This document shows positions 29,018 through 36,970 of a stretch of DNA of 64,000 nt, piece by piece. Positions within the stretch are counted from its first letter, which is position 1, and every line of letters starts with the position of its first letter. The notes under the pieces are model-generated. The model did no database searches and was not told the origin of the DNA. It worked only from the letters and a program-made list of their open reading frames with translations. The stretch comes from Lacrimispora sphenoides (GTDB taxonomy: Bacteria > Bacillota > Clostridia > Lachnospirales > Lachnospiraceae). The stretch is from positions 558,001-622,000 of the forward strand of contig NZ_FOIP01000002.1 of NCBI RefSeq assembly GCF_900105215.1, read 5' to 3'. Made by a program: the position numbers and the translations under genes.

Positions 29018-29689
29018 ATGGGTTTTGCTCCAATTGAGAATGAAAGACTATCAGATAAAGTTGTACGGGTTATAATGGAACAGATAAAAGACGGTACTTT
29101 AAAACCTGGAGATAAATTACCAAATGAACTTGATCTGGCTGATGAATTCTGCGTAAGCAGAGGAATTCTAAGAGAAGCCCTAACGATATTACAAGCAAGA
29201 AATTATATCTGTAGAAAGCCGAAAGAGGGTACATTTGTTAATCCGAATATTTCGGAAATTTTGAATGTTCCTGCGGGAATTACACTAAAAGAAGGTACTT
29301 ACAGCGATTTAATTGAAATGCGTATATGCTTGGAACAAAGGACTGTGGAGAAAATCATTGAAACTGCATCGGATGAAGAGATTGTAGAATTATATGATTT
29401 GATTTCAGAAACAGACAAGAAAAAAGGAGCGCGTTCCATCGATCACTATTTTCACTATCGTCTTGCAGAGCTTTCCCATAATGCGATATTTATGAATTTT
29501 ATTGATTCCTATTATGATATCATTGATGAGGTTGTTACCCATACAACTAAGAATACAAACCGCAGACAGGAAATATATAAAGAACATTGTGAGATCATTC
29601 AAGCTCTTAAGGAAAGAGATAAAGAAAAGGCAAAAGCAGCAGTGGTAAGCCATCTTGAAAATGTATTACAAAATATCAAAAACGATTGA
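29018..29689 (+). CDS. GntR-family (FadR subfamily) transcriptional regulator
   Basis: 223 residues from ATG 29018, which has GCGAGGT upstream; 28970 lies too close to the promoter. The winged helix occupies about residues 10-75 (GDKLPNELDLADEFCVSRGILREAL, wing PKEGTFV; read as separate motifs). A helical FCD ligand-binding domain follows. It ends the AtuA/ARH locus under its own promoter and is the best candidate to bind the TAATTGTTAAACAATTA operator at 20575. Confidence 0.9.
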   Translation: MGFAPIENERLSDKVVRVIMEQIKDGTLKPGDKLPNELDLADEFCVSRGILREALTILQARNYICRKPKEGTFVNPNISEILNVPAGITLKEGTYSDLIEMRICLEQRTVEKIIETASDEEIVELYDLISETDKKKGARSIDHYFHYRLAELSHNAIFMNFIDSYYDIIDEVVTHTTKNTNRRQEIYKEHCEIIQALKERDKEKAKAAVVSHLENVLQNIKND

Positions 29690-29757
29690 GAGTAAAATGA
29701 GTTCATCGGGTATCTGTTCATCATAGATGATCTTATTAAAAAAGTATACGATTGTTG

Positions 29758-29786
29758 TTGAGTTTTTAAAGTGATTATGTTATTAT
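29758..29786 (+). promoter_or_regulatory. Promoter of the YitT-family gene
   Basis: TTGAGT (29758-29763), 17-base spacer, TATTAT (29781-29786). Transcription would start near 29793, upstream of the terminator at 29829, so that terminator lies in the leader. Confidence 0.55.
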
Positions 29787-29828
29787 TATAAAAAATAAAT
29801 TTTTAGATATTAGGCATATGCCTTGATC

Positions 29829-29869
29829 CACGTTTGCTAGGGAAAATCTTAGCAAACGTGTTTTTTTTT
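29829..29869 (+). terminator. Leader terminator (attenuator candidate) touching the ribosome site
   Basis: CACGTTTGCTA (29829-29839) pairs perfectly with TAGCAAACGTG (29850-29860), followed by nine T. The next bases, GGAGG, are the ribosome site of the YitT gene. A second small palindrome AGGCATATGCCT (29812-29823) precedes it. The hairpin may end the upstream GntR transcript, control the YitT gene, or both. Confidence 0.8.
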
Positions 29870-29879
29870 GGAGGATAGG

Positions 29880-30737
29880 ATGAAAAAGGGAAGATTAGTA
29901 TTGGAAATTTTAACGATCATATTAGGGAATTTTATTTATGCGGTAGGAATTGTGTTTTTTATTATGCCTTCAGGTTTGATTACCGGAGGAACTACTGGGA
30001 TTGCAATTGCTGTTAATCATTATACAAAATTACCTATATCAAGTATTGTATTAGTTTTTAATGTAATTATGTTTATGATAGGATTGTTTGTTTTGGGAAA
30101 AAAATTCGCGTTAACTACACTGATCAGTACATTATTCTTTCCATTATCTTTAGAAGTACTGCAAAAACTGTTCGCAAATTTTGTAATTACAGATGACATT
30201 TTTTTATGTACAATATTTGGAGGAATTTGTATAGGAAGTGCGATTGCTCTTGTAATCAGAGTTGGGGCAAGTACTGGAGGAATGAGTATACCGCCTTTAA
30301 TTTTGAACAAATATATGCATATTCCAGTATCTGTCAGTTTATACGTAGGCGACTGTATCATACTTGCTCTGCAGGTAGCTTTTAGTGATAAAAATAAAAT
30401 TCTTTATGGCATTGTTTTAGTTATGATTTATTCCATCGTTTTAGATAAACTTCTTATACTTGGTACAAATAAAATACAGATAAAAGTAATAAGCGGCAAA
30501 TCATCGGAAATAAAAGATGCAATAATTTCGAAATTTGATAGAGGAGTCACGCTTTTGCATAGTAAATCAGGATATCTGGAAAGAGAGATGGATATTTTAC
30601 TAACGGTTATTTCTAATAATGATTTATCTAAATTTGAAAAGCTGATTCATGAAATAGACGAAGAGGCCTTTGTTATTATTAGCCATGTTAATGAGGTAAG
30701 AGGCAGAGGATTTAGTATAGGAAAAAAATATTTATAA
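29880..30737 (+). CDS. YitT-family membrane transporter (DUF161 + DUF2179)
   Basis: 285 residues from ATG 29880 (GGAGG six bases upstream). Five to six membrane segments fill residues 1-200, with conserved loops FIMPSGLITGGTTGIAI and VIRVGASTGGMSIPPLI. The C-terminal DUF2179 domain (about 205-285) ends VNEVRGRGFSIGKKYL. The family is common in Firmicutes; transport roles have been proposed but the substrate is not settled. It stands alone behind a terminator-bearing leader, which may point to feedback control by its substrate. Confidence 0.9.
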   Translation: MKKGRLVLEILTIILGNFIYAVGIVFFIMPSGLITGGTTGIAIAVNHYTKLPISSIVLVFNVIMFMIGLFVLGKKFALTTLISTLFFPLSLEVLQKLFANFVITDDIFLCTIFGGICIGSAIALVIRVGASTGGMSIPPLILNKYMHIPVSVSLYVGDCIILALQVAFSDKNKILYGIVLVMIYSIVLDKLLILGTNKIQIKVISGKSSEIKDAIISKFDRGVTLLHSKSGYLEREMDILLTVISNNDLSKFEKLIHEIDEEAFVIISHVNEVRGRGFSIGKKYL

Positions 30738-30763
30738 TATTTTACAATGAGGGGAGGTTTATT

Positions 30764-31201
30764 ATGGAATTAAAAATTATTCAAGGAAATGTTTCAGAAG
30801 AAATCTTAGAACTATATGTAAAGTCTTTTCGTTTGAAACCTTGGAATGAAACGTGGACATTGGATATGGCTGGTATGAGGATAAATGATTATCTTCAGAA
30901 TCCGATGGCTCTAGGATATGAAGCTCGACAAGATGGAAATATAGTTGGATTTTTAATGGGATACATAATCTCCTATTTAGGAGTTAAAGAATTTCATATA
31001 CAGGATTTTGTAATTTCTGTAGATTTTAGCAGAATGGGGCTAGGAACAAAAATGCTGTCTTTGCTTCAACAGGATGTTAAGAGAAGAGGGATAGAAAATA
31101 TTAACTTACTCACGTTGAAAGACCCAAGGACTGAAGGATTTTACAATAAAAATGGATATGAAACTGATTCAACCCTTGTGTTTATGAATAAAAAAATATA
31201 A
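30764..31201 (+). CDS. GNAT-family N-acetyltransferase
   Basis: 145 residues, single GNAT domain. The acetyl-CoA binding motif is visible as SRMGLGTKMLSLLQQD (R/QxxGxG/A type, about residues 87-102), preceded by the beta-bulge strand HIQDFVIS and followed by TEGFYNKNGYE typical of the C-terminal half. GGGGAGG lies upstream. It follows the YitT gene by 26 bases and may be co-transcribed. The substrate amine is unknown. Confidence 0.85.
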   Translation: MELKIIQGNVSEEILELYVKSFRLKPWNETWTLDMAGMRINDYLQNPMALGYEARQDGNIVGFLMGYIISYLGVKEFHIQDFVISVDFSRMGLGTKMLSLLQQDVKRRGIENINLLTLKDPRTEGFYNKNGYETDSTLVFMNKKI

Positions 31202-31534
31202 ATAGAAGTATTGTGAGATATGTATATCGTATTTATAAGCTTAAGCTATAGTAAATAGTATCAATTTTATGCAGCGCCTTTTGTTTTATAAAGAAATCAG
31301 AATCTGAAACATATCAATGAGGCCCTGTCCGGAAATCCGGAAACAGAATGTGCATGGTACCCTGCAGACAAAAAACCTTATGAGACCAGGATTATTATAC
31401 TGGCATAAGCCGCGTTTAGATACAGGGACAAAAAAGAGATCAGACTGCTTACATCTTACAGAGTAAAAATAGAGAACGGCGTGGTAACCGTTCTTTATTT
31501 TTTTGCAGAAAAAAAGAGAATCTCTATGAGTGTG
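31202..31534 (+). other. Gap with an apparent broken reading frame
   Basis: No intact gene. From 31292 one plus-strand frame stays open for 87 codons up to the TGA at 31553-31555 except for a single in-frame TAA at 31406-31408; it has no start codon. Segments such as NEALSGNPETECAWYPAD and YRVKIENGVVTVLYFF look protein-like, so it may be the remains of a gene. A hairpin AGAACGG (31473-31479) / CCGTTCT (31488-31494) followed by TTATTTTTTT inside it would work as a terminator for the upstream genes. Confidence 0.35.
31473..31504 (+). terminator. Terminator upstream of the fructose-type PTS locus
   Basis: Stem AGAACGG / CCGTTCT with eight-base loop, followed by TTATTTTTTT. Confidence 0.6.
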
Positions 31535-31609
31535 AATCATAAAGAATTGAAATGAATCAATATGAATCAAAATGATTGACAATAAATCAAAATGGTGCTA
31601 TAGTTGATT
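31535..31609 (+). promoter_or_regulatory. Phased AATCA repeats around the PTS promoter (DeoR operator candidate)
   Basis: AATCA occurs at 31535, 31555, 31565 and 31585, that is at steps of 20, 10 and 20 bases on the same DNA face; the reverse copy TGATT occurs at 31573 and 31605. The repeats overlap the promoter. Direct repeats one helical turn apart are a known binding mode of DeoR regulators, and the ATCAA core resembles the repeat reported for IolR. The regulator at 33780 is the obvious binder. Confidence 0.6.
31576..31604 (+). promoter_or_regulatory. Promoter of the fructose-type PTS gene
   Basis: TTGACA (31576-31581), 17-base spacer, TATAGT (31599-31604): close to consensus. The leader to the start codon is about 140 bases. 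Confidence 0.8.
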
Positions 31610-31747
31610 TATTGAATACGGCGGGGAAGTAGCACCTGAATCAGTGTAAAGGAGGTACGAACAGCAGTATTGAATGGGTGGAGCCGGAACATGATACATA
31701 GAAAGATACGAAACCGCAGAAAATTATTATAATCAGGAGGAATCAAA

Positions 31748-33655
31748 ATGGGGGATATAACAAAGTTTCTCTCGCCTAAGCTGATCAAAGTTAACATGCA
31801 GGCAGGGGATAAGAATGCGGCGATAGAGGAGTTGGCGGAACTTCTCTATAAGGAACATGTACTGAAGGATAAAGCCATCTATATTCAGAATGTATTGGAA
31901 CGAGAGGCACAGGTACCCACAAATCTGGAGAACGGAGTGGCATTGCCTCACGGAAAATCGGATGCAGTACTGAGACCGGCGGTGGCAATTGGAATATCCA
32001 AACGGGGAATCCGGTTCGAAGAGGGGAGCCCGGTCAGCCATATCATCTTTCTCATCGCTATGCCAAACAATGCGGACGACACGCATATTACACTGTTAAG
32101 CGGTATTACTTCCCGTTTGCTGGATTGTGATTGCCTGGAATATCTAAAGGAGGCAAAACGGCCGGAAGATATTCTGGCGGCACTTTGCACAGAGGAGGTG
32201 CGGACAGAGAACAAAGGGTCTGAACGGTTTTTAATCGGGGTGACCGGCTGTACGGTAGGAGTAGCACATACGTATCTGGCGGCGAAAGCGTTGGCAAAAG
32301 CTGCTGAGGAGATGGGCGTATCCATAAAGGTGGAAACAAACGGTTCCATCGGCACGGAAAATGTTCCCACCAGGGAAGAGATTGAACGAGCTGAGGGGAT
32401 AATCATTGCAAGCGACAAGGAGACGGATATGGAACGTTTCCGGGGAAAACAGGTAGTTACCACCACCGTAAAGGAAGGAATCGACCATCCGACGGAGCTG
32501 ATCAGAAAGGTTCTGGATGGAAAGGCCCCGGTTTTTGGCGGGAGGTCCACAGAGCGTGTTCAGCAGGCAGCCAGTGGGAAGGCGGAGGAACCTGCCGGTG
32601 CGCTTAGTGGAAAGATGCTGTACAAAGCGTTGATGAACGGAGTCTCCTTTATGATCCCGTTTGTGGTAATCGGTGGCCTGCTGATTGCAGTTGCACTGGC
32701 AGTGGGAGGAAAACCCACACCCCAGGGTCTTGTGATCCCCGAAGGCAGCTTCTGGAATCAGATTTCTGCAGTGGGAAGCGCCGGATTTACATTGATGATC
32801 CCGATTCTCGCCGGCTACATAGCATTTGCTATCGGTGACAGGGCGGCTCTGGCTCCTGGCATGATTGGCGGCTGGATCGCCAACAACGGTTCTTTTTACG
32901 GAGCGTCAGCCGGAACCGGCTTTATCGGAGCCATTGTGGCTGGTTTTCTGACCGGATACTTTGTAAGGTGGATGAAGAAATTTCGTTGGCCGGAGATGAT
33001 CAGGCCGTTGGTTCCGATCATGATTATTCCTATTATTGGATCTTTGTTTATCGCATTTGTATTTATATTTATTATCGGAGCACCCATTTCGTCACTGATG
33101 ACGGCTCTTTACGCCATGCTGGAAAGCATGTCCGCCGGAAGTATGATTTTGCTTGGTATTACAATCGGTCTGATGCAGGGCTTTGACATGGGCGGTCCCT
33201 TTGGCAAGGTGGCATTCATGTTCTCGGTTGGTTTAATTGCCGAAGGACAGCCTCAGTTTATGGGAGCTCAGGCTATGGCGATTCCGGTTGCACCGTTAGG
33301 CATGGCGCTGGCTACATTCTTAGACCGTAAGCACCAGCTGTTTCTTCCTGAGGAAACTGCCAACGGAAAGGCGGCTCTTGCCATGGGCCTGGTGGGAATT
33401 TCCGAGGGAGCTATCCCGTTTGCTGCGGGCGATCCGCTGGCCGTCATTCCGGCCAATATGATTGGATCCGTAGTGGCATGTACGATGGGATTCTTATTCG
33501 GCATTACAGATTCTGTTGCTCATGGCGGCCCAATTGTGCTGATCCTGGGAGCAGTGAACAAGCCGTTTATGGGGCTGATCTGTATGGCTGCGGGAACTGT
33601 GGTGACTGCAATTGTCTGTATAACTTTAAAGCGTCTTAAATTAAAACGAAACTAA
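31748..33655 (+). CDS. PTS fructose-family EIIABC
   Basis: 635 residues with all three sugar-specific domains in one chain. EIIA is about 1-145 with phospho-His68 in ENGVALPHGKSD. EIIB is about 160-260 with phospho-Cys168 in GVTGCTVGVAHTY. EIIC is about 285-630 with multiple membrane segments (GLLIAVALAVGG; GMIGGWIANNGSFYGASAGT; FDMGGPFGKVAFM). It imports and phosphorylates a hexose- or polyol-like compound. AGGAGGAATC precedes the ATG. DeoR, glycyl radical enzyme and activase genes follow, so the cargo is probably the enzyme's substrate and need not be fructose. Confidence 0.93.
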   Translation: MGDITKFLSPKLIKVNMQAGDKNAAIEELAELLYKEHVLKDKAIYIQNVLEREAQVPTNLENGVALPHGKSDAVLRPAVAIGISKRGIRFEEGSPVSHIIFLIAMPNNADDTHITLLSGITSRLLDCDCLEYLKEAKRPEDILAALCTEEVRTENKGSERFLIGVTGCTVGVAHTYLAAKALAKAAEEMGVSIKVETNGSIGTENVPTREEIERAEGIIIASDKETDMERFRGKQVVTTTVKEGIDHPTELIRKVLDGKAPVFGGRSTERVQQAASGKAEEPAGALSGKMLYKALMNGVSFMIPFVVIGGLLIAVALAVGGKPTPQGLVIPEGSFWNQISAVGSAGFTLMIPILAGYIAFAIGDRAALAPGMIGGWIANNGSFYGASAGTGFIGAIVAGFLTGYFVRWMKKFRWPEMIRPLVPIMIIPIIGSLFIAFVFIFIIGAPISSLMTALYAMLESMSAGSMILLGITIGLMQGFDMGGPFGKVAFMFSVGLIAEGQPQFMGAQAMAIPVAPLGMALATFLDRKHQLFLPEETANGKAALAMGLVGISEGAIPFAAGDPLAVIPANMIGSVVACTMGFLFGITDSVAHGGPIVLILGAVNKPFMGLICMAAGTVVTAIVCITLKRLKLKRN

Positions 33656-33728
33656 TTGTATCAACTGCGGCAAGGATAACCGGAACAGAGGCATTGCACC
33701 GGTTAAGATCGATCGAAAGAATGATAGA

Positions 33729-33758
33729 TTGACATATGATTTCCTCCTCTGATATGAT
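33729..33758 (+). promoter_or_regulatory. Promoter of the DeoR gene
   Basis: TTGACA (33729-33734), 18-base spacer, TATGAT (33753-33758). It gives the regulator its own transcript inside the locus. Confidence 0.65.
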
Positions 33759-33779
33759 AATGGCGAAGGAGGTGACGTT

Positions 33780-34544
33780 ATGCTATCACAGCAAAGGCTT
33801 TATCATATCATGAGTATCGTAAAAGAACAGTCTTTTGTAACCATAAAGGAACTGATGGAACAGTTAAATGTGTCAAAATCCACGGTAACCCGGGATTTGA
33901 TTGAACTGGAGGAACAGGGGCTGGTCAGCAGGGAGCGGGGTGGAGCTATGTGCAGAGAGGTTTCTTCTACACTGACGGTATTCAACGAAGTTCCTACCGT
34001 GAACAAGGAGAGTCTGTGTGCCGAGGCAAAGGAGATTGTCTGCCAGCGGGCTGTCACGAATGTAAAGGACGGGGACTGCGTTTATGTGGACTCCGGCACC
34101 ACCCCTGTTTACCTGCTGCCGCAGCTGCTTGCGCACCATGTAAAGATTGTAACTCCAAGCATTTACTTAATCAAAAAGATTCCCATTACGTACAAAGGGG
34201 ATATCTATCTGCTGGGTGGTCGTTTTTCGCCAGATTATGATCTGAGTACAGGATCCATGGCTGTGGATATGATTCGGAATTTTAATTTTGACCATTCTTT
34301 TTTCAGTACCAATGGGGTTAATATGGAAAGCGGCGAGGTTTACATTTTCGACATGGAGATTGGGACGATGAAAAAGGAGATCATGAAGAAGAGCCAGAAC
34401 AATCATCTCCTGATCGATGACTCCAAGTATCATATTAAGGCAATGTTCTCATGGGCAAGTCTGGAGGATTTTACAAACGTGTATGTCAATCGTCTCCCTG
34501 ACACAGGTGAGGCACCGGATAATTTTACCGTTTGTCTCAGTTAG
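33780..34544 (+). CDS. DeoR-family sugar regulator
   Basis: 254 residues. The N-terminal winged helix (about 1-57) shows TIKELMEQLNVSKSTVTRDL and the wing GLVSRERGGA. The C-terminal DeoR sensor domain has DSGTTPVYLLPQL and LLGGRFSPDY, which bind sugar phosphates in this family. GGCGAAGGAGGTG precedes the ATG. It sits between the PTS and the glycyl radical enzyme and probably represses both until the phosphorylated substrate appears. Confidence 0.92.
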   Translation: MLSQQRLYHIMSIVKEQSFVTIKELMEQLNVSKSTVTRDLIELEEQGLVSRERGGAMCREVSSTLTVFNEVPTVNKESLCAEAKEIVCQRAVTNVKDGDCVYVDSGTTPVYLLPQLLAHHVKIVTPSIYLIKKIPITYKGDIYLLGGRFSPDYDLSTGSMAVDMIRNFNFDHSFFSTNGVNMESGEVYIFDMEIGTMKKEIMKKSQNNHLLIDDSKYHIKAMFSWASLEDFTNVYVNRLPDTGEAPDNFTVCLS

Positions 34545-34561
34545 AATACATTGGAAGAAAA

Positions 34562-34591
34562 GGGGACGCAGTTAAGCGCCCTCTTTTTTTT
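34562..34591 (+). terminator. Terminator behind the DeoR gene
   Basis: GGGGACGC (34562-34569) pairs with GCGCCCTC (34576-34583), followed by eight T. I see no convincing promoter between it and the glycyl radical enzyme, which may depend on readthrough or an activator. Confidence 0.8.
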
Positions 34592-34699
34592 ACTAAAAGT
34601 GCAGAACCGGAACAGGACTGCAGAACGGGGCAGTAAGAGGAAAGCTAAAGAACATAAGTGATTTTTCAAGTAATATTCGATAGAGGAGGAGATTCTGCA

Positions 34700-36970
34700 G
34701 TGAAAAAGAAAATTAACATTGACGGCGCTCAGAACGTAGAGGTGTCAATCCCAATTCCCAGTGAAAAAACACCGCGGGAGCAGTTGTCTATTATGGAAGC
34801 CTATACAGAGGCGCATAGAAACAGTGAGGGACTGGATAAGGCGAGAAGAGAGATTAATTGCCTGAAAGCAATATACCCGGTTCTCTTCCGTTCGATTGAA
34901 AGTGATGATCTGCTGGCAGGCAGACTTGATTTTTTGCCCATTGGTTTTGGCAGCGTAACAAGTATCGGAGGCGTAGGCCATTACTGCGTATTCCATAAGC
35001 TGAGGGCATTTAAAGAAACGCTGTCGACCGAAGAAGAAAAAGCAAGAGTTGATACGCTTTACGATTACTGGCAGGAACACGATACGAAAGCAATTTACTG
35101 TCAGGAGGTATTGACAGAGGATACCGTGGGAAGGTTTATTGATTGCTCCTATCCTCTGATGGCAACAGCCAGGTTGTCGGGTATGATGTTGAATTATAAA
35201 AAGCTGATGGAATATGGAGTGGAAGGCTTAAAAGAACTGATCCGTTCAAAAGAACAGAATGAATTCCTGGAATGCAGTTATGAAAGCCTTTGTCTTTTGC
35301 AGGAGGTAATGGAACGTCAGATGGAGCTGGTGAGAGAAGCAAGAACCGGTGCAGACCAGTCCCGTTTGAAAGATTTGGAACTAATGGAAAATGATTTGCG
35401 GTATATTAAGAAGAACAAACCCCGCACGTTCCACCAGGCTTTGCAGTTGTTTTGGATTTACGCTCTTTGTGCCGGAGTAATTAACTATGGGCGGCTGGAT
35501 GACGTGCTGGGACCATTTTTACAGCATGATCTGGATCATGGCTTGATTGATGAAGAAGAGTCTTACCGGTATCTGAAATCCTTGTGGAAGATGATTGAGA
35601 ACAGGCGTACCACGGTTAACGGGCGTATTATAGTAGGCGGTGTAGGTCGGGAACATCCGAAAGAAGCAGATACATTTGCCCGTATCTGTATGAGGGTGTG
35701 TAAGGACACTCGTTATGTAGAACCCCAGTTTACCCTGCGCTTTAGCAAGGATACCCCAGAGTACATAATGGATATGGCCTATGATTGTATCGGAAGCGGT
35801 GCTACTTACCCGACTTTATACAATGATGATGTGAATGTACCTGCTGTTATGTATTCCATGCGTGTGAATCGGGAGATCGCTGAACAGTACGTTCCATTTG
35901 GATGCGGTGAATTTGTCATTCAGGGTAAGAGCGTAGGGACACCGAATATTTTACTGAACCTTTTAAAAATCCTTAATATTACCTTAAACGGCGGAATAGA
36001 CCCTACGGACGGGAAAAGAAAAAGCGGACCCGTGGAGATTCCGGAATGTTCCCAGTTCAAAACCTATGACGAACTGTTTGATAAATATAAGGAGTTGTTG
36101 AATTATTACTTTGATTTAAGCATACAGGCTCAATACCGTTCTTACGAGATCATGAATGAAAAAGTCTCCTTTCTGTTTACTTCCGTTTTAATGGATGATT
36201 GTATCAATAGAGGGAAAGCAGGGCTGGATGGAGGAGTGGAAATCCTTGGCGGAACCAATGAAACATACGGTAACATCAATTCCAGCGATTCACTCTGGGC
36301 GATTAAAAAGCTGGTGTATATCGATAAAAAATATAGTCTCAGTGAATTGCACCAGGCACAGCTTGCCAATTTTGAAGGATATGAGAGGATTCGAAAAGAT
36401 TTATTGGATCAGGATAAATACGGCAATGACAAAACGGAATGCGATAATCTCGCAAATGATTTATTTGAATTTGTAGCCAAAGGGATCCGCCAGAAGGGGA
36501 TTGATTATGGCATGGGATATTTTCTGATTGTTATTTCAAATAACCAGACAAATACAGATTGGGGCCATGGGACATCTGCCAGCCTGGACGGAAGGAAAAC
36601 AGGTGTTTATTTGAATCCAGCTAATAATCCCCAGGGCGGAGCGGCTAAAAACGGGCCTACCGCCTGCTTGAATTCCCTGGTTAAGTTCCAGGCAAAATAT
36701 CATGGGGGAAGCGTGCAGAATATCAAATTTACGCCCCGTATGTTCAATAAAGACAGAAAAAAAGTTAAGATGCTGTTTGATACATACTTTAAGAAAGGGG
36801 GCTGCCAGCTCATGGTAACGGTGGTGGACTATGGCGTTCTTGAGGATGCACAAAAGAATCCAGAGAATTATCCGGATTTAATTGTACGGGTGGCCGGTTA
36901 CAGTGCGGTCTTTGTGAATCTGACAAAGGATATCCAGGAAGAATTGCTGAGCAGGGCATTGTATGATTAG
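34700..36970 (+). CDS. Glycyl radical enzyme of the PFL/diol-dehydratase superfamily, substrate unknown
   Basis: 756 residues from a GTG at 34700; TAGAGGAGGAG nine bases upstream decides this start. The catalytic Cys402 lies in VPFGCGEFV; the more usual neighbour sequence in dehydratases and lyases is GCVE. The radical-bearing Gly733 is in RVAGYSAVFV, 24 residues from the end, as normal. The enzyme is oxygen-sensitive and needs the activase encoded in overlap. It is linked to a PTS and a DeoR regulator, and not to microcompartment genes, which suggests a sugar- or polyol-phosphate substrate. One reported class opens 1,5-anhydroglucitol 6-phosphate; I cannot confirm membership. Confidence 0.92.
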   Translation: MKKKINIDGAQNVEVSIPIPSEKTPREQLSIMEAYTEAHRNSEGLDKARREINCLKAIYPVLFRSIESDDLLAGRLDFLPIGFGSVTSIGGVGHYCVFHKLRAFKETLSTEEEKARVDTLYDYWQEHDTKAIYCQEVLTEDTVGRFIDCSYPLMATARLSGMMLNYKKLMEYGVEGLKELIRSKEQNEFLECSYESLCLLQEVMERQMELVREARTGADQSRLKDLELMENDLRYIKKNKPRTFHQALQLFWIYALCAGVINYGRLDDVLGPFLQHDLDHGLIDEEESYRYLKSLWKMIENRRTTVNGRIIVGGVGREHPKEADTFARICMRVCKDTRYVEPQFTLRFSKDTPEYIMDMAYDCIGSGATYPTLYNDDVNVPAVMYSMRVNREIAEQYVPFGCGEFVIQGKSVGTPNILLNLLKILNITLNGGIDPTDGKRKSGPVEIPECSQFKTYDELFDKYKELLNYYFDLSIQAQYRSYEIMNEKVSFLFTSVLMDDCINRGKAGLDGGVEILGGTNETYGNINSSDSLWAIKKLVYIDKKYSLSELHQAQLANFEGYERIRKDLLDQDKYGNDKTECDNLANDLFEFVAKGIRQKGIDYGMGYFLIVISNNQTNTDWGHGTSASLDGRKTGVYLNPANNPQGGAAKNGPTACLNSLVKFQAKYHGGSVQNIKFTPRMFNKDRKKVKMLFDTYFKKGGCQLMVTVVDYGVLEDAQKNPENYPDLIVRVAGYSAVFVNLTKDIQEELLSRALYD

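Noticed and set aside
31286..31582. Minus-strand frame of 98 codons in the gap before the PTS gene
   Set aside because: No ribosome site, covers the promoter and phased repeats, and shows no recognisable motif.
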